Part shown: piece after piece, positions 55,918 through 64,000 of the stretch
How the letters are laid out: every line of letters starts with the position of its first letter
Position numbering within the stretch: the stretch's first letter is position 1
Assembly (NCBI GenBank): GCA_958450325.1
Contig: OY288256.1
Coordinates: 13,672,557-13,736,556 of the forward strand
Origin: Agrostemma githago
Taxonomy: Eukaryota > Streptophyta > Magnoliopsida > Caryophyllales > Caryophyllaceae
DNA length: 64,000 nt
Direction: 5' to 3'
Translations under genes and position numbers: made by a program
The notes under the pieces: generated by a model
What the model saw: only the letters and a program-made list of their open reading frames with translations
Told to the model about the DNA's origin: nothing
Databases searched by the model: none

Positions 55918-58900
55918 TCAGGCCGGGCCCCATGCGCCGAACCACAAGTCCCTCTGCCTACCTCTGGGCAGGTAGGGGGCAGACCCTCTGGACTTCGACC
56001 AGAAGCCAGGGTTAGGCTGGGCCCCATGCGCCGAACCACAAGTCCCTCTACCTACCTCTGGGCAGGCAGGGGGCAGGCCCTCTGGACGTCGACTGGAAGC
56101 CAGGGTCAGGCCGGGCCCCATGCGCCGAACCACAAGTCCCTCTGCCTACCTTTGGGTAGGCAGGGGGCAGGCCCTCTGGACTTCGACCAGAAGCCAGGGT
56201 CAGGCCGGGCCCCATGCGCCGAACCACAAGTACCTCTGCCTACCTCTGAGCAGGCAGGGGGGCAGGCCCTCTGGACTTCGACCAGAAGCCAGGGTCAGGC
56301 CGGGCCCCATGCGTCGAACCACAAGTCCATCAGCCTACCTCTTGGCAGGCAGGGGGCAGGCCCCCCTTGACTTCGGCAAGAAGCCAGGGTCAGGTCGGGC
56401 CTCATGAGCCGAACCACAATTCCCTTTGCCTACCTCTAGGCAGGCAGCGGGCAGGCCCTCTGGACTTCGACCAGAAGCCAGGGTCAGGCCGGGCCCCATG
56501 CGCAGAACCACAAGTCCCTCTGTCTACCTCTGGGCAGGCAGGGGGCAGGCCCTCTGGACTTCGACCAGAAGATAGGGTCTGGCCGAGCCCCACGAGCCGA
56601 ACCACAAGTCCCTCTGCCTACCTCTGGGTAAGCAGGGGGCAGGCCCTCTGGACTTCGACCAGGAGCCAGGGTCAGGCCAGGCCCCACGTGCCGAACCACA
56701 AGTCCCTCTGCCTACCTCTGGGCAGGCAGGGGCAGACCCTCTGGACTTCGACCAGAAGCCAAGGTCTGGCCGGGCCCCACGAGCCGAACCACAAGTCCCT
56801 CTGCCTACCTTTGGGCAGCCAGGGGGCAGACCCTCTGGACTTCGACCAGAAGCCAGGGTCAGGCCGGGCCCCATGAACCGAACCATGAGTCCCTCTGCCT
56901 ACCTCTGGGCAGGCAGGGGGCAGGCCTTCTGGACTTTGACCAGAAGCCAGGGTCAGGCCGGGCCCCACGTGCCGAACCATAAGTCCCTCTGCCTACCTCT
57001 GGGCGGGCAGGGGGGCAGGCCCACTAGACTTCGACCAGAAGCCAGGGTCAGGCCAAGCGGCAAAAGCCGAACCACAAGTCCCTCTGCCTACCTTTGGGCA
57101 GGCAGGGGGCAGACCCTCTGGACTTCGACCAGAAGCTAGGGTCTGGCCGGGCCCCACGAGCCGAACCACAAGTCCCTCTGCCTACCTCTAGGCAGGCAGG
57201 GGGCAAGCCCTCTGGACTTCGACCAACATCCAGGGTCAGGCCGGGCCCCACGTGCCAAACCACAAGTCCCTCTGCCTACCTTTGGGCAGGCAGGGGGCAG
57301 GCCCTCTGGACTTCGACCAGAAGCCAGGGTCAGGCCGGGCCCCATGAACCGAACCATGAGTCCCTCTGCCTACCTCTGGGCAGGCAGGGGGCAGGTCCCC
57401 TGGACTTCGACCAGAAGCCAGGGTCAGGCTGGGCCCCATGAGCCGAACCACAAGTCCCTCTGCCTACCTTTGGGCAGGAAGGGGGGCAGGTCCCCTGGAC
57501 TTCGACCAGAACCCAGGGTCAGGCTGGGCCCCATGCGCCGAACCACAAGTCCCTCTACCTACCTCGGGGCAGGCAGGGGGCAGGCCCTCTGGACGTCGAC
57601 CAGAAGCCAGGGTCAGGCCGGGTCCCATGCGCCGAACCACAAGTCCCTCTGCCTACCTCTGGGCAGGCAGGGGGCAGGCCCTCTGGACTTCGACCAGAAG
57701 CCAGGGTCTGGCCGGGCCCCACGAGCCGAACCACAAGTCCCTCTGCCTACCTTTGGGCAGCCACGGGGCAGACCCTCTTGACTTCGACCAGAAGCCAGGG
57801 TCAGGCCGGGCCCCATGAACCGAACCATGAGTCCCTCTGCCTACCTCTGGGCAGGCAGGGGGCAGGCCTTCTGGACTTTGACCAGAAGCCAAGGTCAGGC
57901 CGGGCCCCACGTACCGAACCATAAGTCCCTCTGCCTACCTCTGGGCAGGCAGGGGGGAAGGCCCACTAGACTTCGACCAGAAGCCAGGGTCAGGCCAGGC
58001 GGCAAAAGCCGAACCACAAGTCCCTCTGCCTACCTTTGGGCAGGCAGTGGGCAGGCCTCCTGGACTTCGACCAGAAGCCAGAGTCAGGCCAGGCCCCACG
58101 TGCCGAACCACAAGTCGCTCTGCCTACCTCTGGGCAGGCAGGGGGCAGGCACCCTGGACTGGTAAGAAGCCAGGTCAGGCCGGGCCCCACGTGCCGAACC
58201 ACAAGTCCCTCAGCCTACCTCTTGGCAGGCAGGGAGCAGGCCCCTATGACTTCGGCAAGAAGCCAGGGTCAGGTCGGGCCCCATGAGCCGAACCACAATT
58301 CCCACTACCTAGCTCTGGGCAGGTAGGGGGTATGCCCTCTGGACTACGACCAGAAGCCAGGGTCAGGCCGGGCCCCATGCGTCGAACCACAAGTCCCTCA
58401 ACCTACCTCTTGGCAGGCAGGGGGCAGGCTCCCCTGGACTACGGCAAGAAGCCAGGGTCAGGTTGGGCCCCATGAGCCGAACCACAAGTCCCTCTGCCTA
58501 CCTTTGGGCAGGAAGGGGGGCAGGCCCTCTGGACTTCGAGAAGAAGCCAGGGTCAGGCCGGGCCCCATGAGCCGAACCACAAGTCCCTCTGCCTACCTCT
58601 GGGCAGGCAGGGGGGCAGGCCCACTGGACTTCGACTAGAAGCCAGGGTCAGGCCAGGCCCCATGAACCGAACCACAAGTCCCTCTGCCTACCTTTGGGCA
58701 GGCAAGGGGCAGGCCCTCTGGACTTCGACCAGAAGCCAGGGTCAGGCCGGGCTCCATGCGCCGAACCACAAGTACCTCTGCCTACCTCTGGGCAGGCAGG
58801 GGGGCAGGTCCCCTGGACTTCGACCAGAAGCCAGGGTCTGGCTGGGCCCCATGCGCCGAACGACAAGTCCCTCTACCTACCTCTGGGCAGGCAGGGGGCA

Positions 58901-59118
58901 GGCCCTCTGGACGTCGACCAGAAGCCAGGGTCAGGCCGGGTCCCATGCGCCGAACCACAAGTCCCTCTGCCTACCTCTTGGCAGGCAGGGGGCAGGCCCC
59001 CTGGACTTCGGCAAGAAGCCAGGGTCAGGTCGGGCCCCATGAGCCGAACCACAATTCCCTCTGCCTACCTCTGGGCAGGTAGGGGGCAGACCCTCTGGAC
59101 TTCGACCAGAAGCCAGGG
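55918..59118 (+). repeat. 3.2-3.8-kb higher-order repeat, copy E, mosaic (3,201 bp)
   Basis: Begins like copy D, follows copy B at 10,740 bp from about 56.4 to 57.65 kb, then carries units of the type seen at 8.4-9.7 kb, including CAGTGGGCAGGCCTCC and the marker near 58294. It ends at the related marker unit near 59119. One monomer, at about 58155-58170, has a unique indel that creates GGTAAGAAG. Confidence 0.8.
58162..58166 (+). other. Private indel creating a GTAAG donor-like site
   Basis: This monomer reads GGACTGGTAAGAAGCC where its relatives read GGACTTCGGCAAGAAGCC, a 2-bp loss with base changes. The result matches the core of a U2-type 5' splice site. A different and recurrent donor-like form, CTGGGTAAGC, is found at 10075, 27711, 35146 and in later HOR copies. 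Confidence 0.3.
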
Positions 59119-59939
59119 TCAGGCCGGGCCCCATGCGCCGAACCACAAGTCCCTCTGCCTACCTCTGGGCAGGTAGGGGGCAGACCCTCTGGACTTCGAC
59201 CAGAAGCCAGGGTCAGGCTGGGCCCCATGCGCCGAACCACAAGTCCCTCTACCTACCTCAGGGCAGGCAGGGGGCAGGCCCTCTGGACGTCGACTGGAAG
59301 CCAGGGTCAGGCCGGGCCCCATGCGCCGAACCACAAGTCCCTCTGCCTACCTTTGGGCAGGCAGGGGGCAGGCCCTCTGGACTTCGACCAGAAGCCAGGG
59401 TCAGGCCGGGCCCCATGCGCCGAACCACAAGTACCTCTGCCTACCTCTGAGCAGGCAGGGGGGCAGGCCCTCTGGACTTCGACCAGAAGCCAGGGTCAGG
59501 CCGGGCCCCATGCGTCGAACCACAAGTCCATCAGCCTACCTCTTGGCAGGCAGGGGGCAGGCCCCCCTTGACTTCGGCAAGAAGCCAGGGTCAGGTCGGG
59601 CCCCATGAGCCGAACCACAATTCCCTTTACCTACCTCTAGGCAGGCAGCGGGCAAGCCCTCTGGACTTCGACCAGGAGCCAGGGTCAGGCCGGGCCCCAC
59701 GTGCTGAACCACAAGTCCCTCTGCCTACCTCTGGGCAGGCAGGGGCAGGCCCTCTGGACTTCGACCAGAAGCCAAGGTCTGGCCGGGCCCCACGTGCCGA
59801 ACCACAAGTCCCTCTGCCTACCTCTGGGCAGGCAGGGGGCAGGCCCTCTGGACTTCGACCAGAAGCCAGGGTCAGGCCGGGCCCCACGTGCCGAACCACA
59901 AGTCCCTCTGCCTACCTCTGGGCAGGTAGGGGCATGCCC
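59119..59939 (+). repeat. Transition tract after the long HOR
   Basis: The first 0.56 kb continues as in 41.6-42.2 kb. Near 59680 it joins monomers of the type at 10.1 and 27.75 kb (CACGTG-tailed units with CCAAGGTCTGG). No local period is evident. Confidence 0.75.
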
Positions 59940-61140
59940 TCTGGACTTCGACCAGAAGCCAGGGTCAGGCCGGGCCCCACGTGCCGAACCACTAGTCCCT
60001 CTGCCTACCTCTGGGCAGGCTGGGAGCAGGCCTTCTTGACTTCGACCAGAAGCCAGGGTCAGGCCGGGCTCCATGAGCCGAACCAGAAGTCCCTCTACCT
60101 ACCTTTGGGCAGGCAGGGGGCCGCCGAACCACAAGTCCCTCTACCTACCTCTGGGCAGGCAGGGGGCAGGCCCTCTGGACTTCGACCAGAAGCCAGGGTC
60201 AGACCGGGCCCCATGCGCCGAACCACAAGTACCTCTGCCTACCTCTGGGCAGGCAGGGGGGCAGGTCCCGTAGACTTCGACCAGAAGCCAGGGTCAGGCT
60301 GGGCCCCATGCGCCGAACCACAAGTCCCTCTGCCTACCTCTAGGCAGGCAGGGGGCAGACCCTCTGGACTTCGACCAGAAGCTAGGGTCTGGCCGGGCCC
60401 CACGAGCCGAACCACAAGTCCCTCTGCCTACCTCTAGGCAGGCAGGGGGCAAGCCCTCTGGACTTCGACCAACATCCAGGGTCAGGCCGGGCCCCACGTG
60501 CCGAACCACAAGTCCCTCTGCCTACCTTTGGGCAGGCAGGGGGCAGGCCCTCTGGACTTCGACCAGAAGCCAGGGTCAGGCCGGGCCCCATGCGCCAAAC
60601 CACAAGTACCTCTGCCTACCTCTGGGCAGGCAGGGGGGCAGGCCCACTGGACTTCGACTAGAAGCTAGGGTCAGGCCGGGCCCCATGCCCCGAACCACAA
60701 GTCCCTCTGCCTTCCTCTGGGCAGGCAAGGGGCAGGCCCTCTGGACTTCGACCAGAAGCTAGGGCAGGCCGGGCCCCATGAGCTGAACCACAAGTCCCTC
60801 TGCCTACCTCTGGGCAGGCAGGGGGCAGGCCCTCTGGACTTCGACCAGAAGACAGGGTCAGGCCGGGCCCTACGTGCCGAACCACAAGTCCCTCTGCCTA
60901 CCTCTGGGCAAGCAGGGGGCAGGCCCTCTCGACTTCGACCAGAAGACAGGGTCAGGCCGGGCCCCACGTGCCGAACCACAAGTTCCTCTGCCTACTTCTC
61001 GGCAGGCTGGGGGCAGGCCTTCTGGACTTCGACCAGAAGCCAGGGTCAGGCCGGGCCCCATGAGCCGAACCAGAAGTCCCTCTGCCTACCTCTGGGCAGG
61101 CAGGGGCATGCCATCTGGACTTCGACTAGAAGCCAGGGTC
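59940..61140 (+). repeat. 1.2-kb block, first copy (partner at 62800-64000)
   Basis: Aligns to 62800-64000 at 2,860 bp. It includes the 46-bp half monomer near 60120, the AACATCC unit, a unit shortened to CTAGGGCAGGCC near 60757 and two GAAGACAGGG units. Differences are single bases, such as GCAAGGGGCAGG against GCAGGGGGCAGG near 60725. Confidence 0.87.
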
Positions 61141-62799
61141 AGGCCGGGCCTCATGAGCCGAACCACAAGTCCCTCTGCCTAACTCTGGGCAGGCAGGGGG
61201 CAGGCCCTCTGGACTTCGACTAGAAGCCAGGGTCAGGTCGGGCCCCATGAGCCGAACCACAAGTCCCTCTGCCTACCTTTGGGCAGGAAGGGGGCAGGCC
61301 CTCTGGACTTCGACCAGAAGCCAGGGTCAGGCCGGGCCCCATGCGCTGAACCACAAGTCCCTCTGCCTACCTCTGGGCAGGCAGGGGGCAGACCCTCTGG
61401 ACTTCGACCAGAAGCCAGGGTCAGGTCGGGCCCCATGAACCGAACCATGAGTCCCTCTGCCTACCTCTGGGCAGGCAGAGGGCAGGCCCTCTGAACTTCG
61501 ACCAGAAGCCAGGGTCAGGCCGGGCCCCACGTGCCGAACCACAAGTCCCTCTGCCTACCTCTGGGCAGGCAGGGGGGCAAGCCCACTAGACTTCGACCAG
61601 AAGCCAGGGTCAGGCCAGGCGGCAAAAGCCGAACCACAAGTCCCTCTGCCTACCTTTGGGCAGGCAGTGGGCAGGCCTCCTGGACTTCGACCAGAAGCCA
61701 GGGTCAGGCCAGGCCCCACGTACCGAACCGCAAGTCGCTCTGCCTACCTCTGGGCAGGCAGGGGGAAGGCACCCTGGACTTCGGCAAGAAGCCAGGGTCA
61801 GGCCGGGCCCCAAATTCCGAACCACAAGTCCCTCAGCCTACCTCTTGGCAGGCAGGGAGCAGGCCCCTTGGACTTCGGCAAGAAGCCAGGGTCAGGTCGG
61901 GCCCCATGAGCCGAACCAGAATTCCCACTACCTAGCTCTGGGCAGGTAGGGGGCATGCCCTCTGGACTACGACCAGAAGCCAGGGTCAGGCCGGGCCCCA
62001 TGCGTCGAACCACAAGTCCCTCAACCTACCTCTTGGCAGGCAGGGGGCAGGCTCCCATGGACTTCGGCAAGAAGCCAGGGTCAGGCCGGGCCCCATGAAC
62101 CGAACCACAAGTCCCTCTGCGTACCTTTGGGCAGGAAGGGGGGCAGGCCCTCTGGACTTCGAGCAGAAGCCAGGGTCAGGCCGGGCCCCATGAGCCGAAC
62201 CACAAGTCCCTCTGCCTACCTTTGGGTAGGAAGGGGGGCAGGCCCTCTTGACTTCGACCAGAAGCCAGGGTCAGGCCGGGCCCCATGAGCCGAACCACAA
62301 GTCCCTCTGCCTACCTCTGGGCAGGCAGGGGGGCAAGCCCACTGGACTTCGACTAGAAGCCAGGGTCAGGCCAGGCCCCATGAACCGAACCACAAGTCCC
62401 TCTGCCTACCTTTGGGCAGGCAAGGAGCTGGCCCTCTGGACTTCGACCAGAAGCCAGGATCAGGCCGGGCCCCATGCGCCGAACCACAAGTACCTCTGCC
62501 TACCTCTGGGCAGGTCCCCTGGACTTCGACCAGACGCCAGGGTCTGGATGGGCCCCATGCGCCGAACCACAAGTCCCTCTACCTACCTCTGGGCAGGCAG
62601 GGGCAGGCCCTCTGGACGTCGACTGGAAGCCAGGGTCAGGCCGGGCCCCATGCGCCGAACCACAAGTCCCTCTGCCTACCTTTGGGCAGGCAGGGGGCAT
62701 GCCCTCTGGACTTCGACCAGAAGCCAGGGTCAGGCCGGGCCCCATGCGCCGAACCACAAGTACCTCTGCCTACCTCTGAGCAGGCAGGGGGGCAGGCCC
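61141..62799 (+). repeat. Mosaic monomer tract between the two 1.2-kb blocks
   Basis: Holds the AGGCGGCAAAAG unit (about 61618), a unit with the private junction CCCCAAATTCCGAACC (about 61808), the ACAATTCCCACTACC-type marker with AGAATTCCC (about 61918), and a 12-bp-deleted monomer near 62510. The order resembles 8.6-9.8 kb and 12.0-12.8 kb, but no single offset explains it all. Confidence 0.75.
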
Positions 62800-64000
62800 T
62801 CTGGACTTCGACCAGAAGCCAGGGTCAGGCCGGGCCCCACGTGCCGAACCACTAGTCCCTCTGCCTACCTCTGGGCAGGCTGGGAGCAGGCCTTCTTGAC
62901 TTCGACCAGAAGCCAGGGTCAGGCCGGGCTCCATGAGCCGAACCAGAAGTCCCTCTGCCTACCTTTGGGCAGGCAGGGGGCCGCCGAACCACAAGTCCCT
63001 CTACCTACCTCTGGGCAGGCAGGGGGCAGGCCCTCTGGACTTCGACCAGAAGCCAGGGTCAGACCGGGCCCCATGCGCCGAACCACAAGTACCTCTGCCT
63101 ACCTCTGGGCAGGCAGGGGGGCAGGTCCCGTAGACTTCGACCAGAAGCCAGGGTCAGGCTGGGCCCCATGCGCCGAACCACAAGTCCCTCTGCCTACCTC
63201 TAGGCAGGCAGGGGGCAGACCCTCTTGACTTCGACCAGAAGCTAGGGTCTGGCCGGGCCCCACGAGCCGAACCACAAGTCCCTTTGCCTACCTCTAGGCA
63301 GGCAGGGGGCAAGCCCTCTGGACTTCGACCAACATCCAGGGTCAGGCCGGGCCCCACGTGCCGAACCACAAGTCCCTCTGCCTACCTTTGGGCAGGCAGG
63401 GGGCAGGCCCTCTGGACTTCGACCAGAAGCCAGGGTCAGGCCGGGCCCCATGCGCCAAACCACAAGTACCTCTGCCTACCTCTGGGCAGGCACGGGGGCA
63501 GGCCCACTGGACTTCGACTAGAAGCTAGGGTCAGGCCGGGCCCCATGCCCCGAACCACAAGTCCCTCTGCCTTCCTCTGGGCAGGCAGGGGGCAGGCCCT
63601 CTGGACTTCGACCAGAAGCTAGGGCAGGCCGGGCCCCATGAGCTGAACCACAAGTCCCTCTGCCTACCTCTGGGCAGGCAGGGGGCAGGCCCTCTGGACT
63701 TCGACCAGAAGACAGGGTCAGGCCGGGCCCCACGTGCCGAACCACAAGTCCCTCTGCCTACCTCTGGGCAAGCAGGGGGCAGGCCCTCTGGACTTCGACC
63801 AGAAGACAGGGTCAGGCCGGGCCCCACGTGCCGAACCACAAGTTCCTCTGCCTACTTCTGGGCAGGCTGGGGGCAGGCCTTCTGGACTTCGACCAGAAGC
63901 CAGGGTCAGGCCGGGCCCCATGAGCCGAACCAGAAGTCCCTCTGCCTACCTCTGGGCAGGCGGGGGCATGCCATCTGGACTTCGACTAGAACCCAGGGTC
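62800..64000 (+). repeat. 1.2-kb block, second copy, cut by the window end
   Basis: Second copy of the block at 59940-61140. It is still matching at the last base, so its true length is not known. Confidence 0.87.

Larger units (their letters stand above)
1..64000. repeat. 94-bp GC-rich satellite array filling the window
   Basis: The same unit recurs head to tail from the first base to the last, with anchors such as CCGAACCACAAG and TTCGACCAGAAGCC returning every 94 bp (for example unit starts at 5183 and 5277). No inverted unit and no non-repeat interruption was seen. Individual monomers vary from about 46 to 106 bp because of small indels. By my count the canonical unit is C34 G30 A18 T12, about 68% GC. 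Both window edges lie inside monomers, so the true array is longer than 64 kb. The CpG depletion and HOR structure fit a eukaryotic, probably vertebrate, satellite or macrosatellite; the family is not one I recognise. Because the whole window is this array, there is no gene-free stretch that needs separate description. Confidence 0.97.

Noticed and set aside
1..64000. CRISPR array
   Set aside because: There are no constant repeats separated by unique spacers. The whole 94-bp unit is conserved, and variation is by point changes in the unit.
1..64000. Bacterial or phage origin of the window
   Set aside because: There are no genes, ribosome binding sites, promoters or terminators over 64 kb, and tandem satellites of this size with HOR structure and CpG decay are not known from prokaryotes.

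Overview
The whole 64 kb window is one uninterrupted tandem-repeat (satellite) array. The unit is about 94 bp, so roughly 680 head-to-tail monomers lie in the same orientation, and the array runs off both ends of the window. I found no convincing protein gene, rRNA, tRNA, insertion sequence, CRISPR array or unique-sequence island. The long open frames that can be read here are a by-product of a GC-rich unit with few stop codons.

This looks like nuclear DNA of a eukaryote, most likely an animal with a methylated, CpG-depleted genome such as a vertebrate. By my count the canonical unit is about 68% GC with 3 CpG (observed/expected about 0.28) and an excess of TpG/CpA. Many monomer differences are C-to-T or G-to-A changes at those CpG sites. 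I do not recognise the family and cannot name a species or chromosome.

Monomers differ at a few hot spots: the six bases at the unit junction, the pyrimidine tract, the G-run and the bases around TTCGACC. Blocks of distinct monomers are copied together as higher-order repeats (HORs). Layout: 1-2.5 kb, a 1,897-bp period; 2.9-4.9 kb, 1,320/1,131-bp copies; 6.1-7.3 kb, blocks found again at 12.1 and 22.7 kb; 7.5-11.4 kb, a 3.9-kb block found again at 25.1-29.0 kb; 11.8-22.5 kb, a 3,179-bp HOR made of 1,730- and 1,449-bp halves, one copy carrying a 565-bp duplication; 23.1-25.8 kb, 376- and 1,038-bp duplications; 28.4-31.2 kb, a 7/8-monomer HOR; 32.6-34.8 kb, a 1,133-bp HOR; 34.9-40.3 kb, a 1,697-bp HOR; 40.3-43.4 kb, a 1,790-bp duplication; 41.6-59.1 kb, a 3.2-3.8-kb HOR; 59.9-64 kb, a 1.2-kb block repeated 2,860 bp apart.

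Each monomer can fold a 10-bp-stem hairpin plus a second 5-bp hairpin. It also carries a partial CTCF-like core, and one large subclass carries a CACGTG E-box. These are motif observations only; no function is demonstrated. HOR boundaries were found by eye and offset arithmetic and are good to about one monomer.
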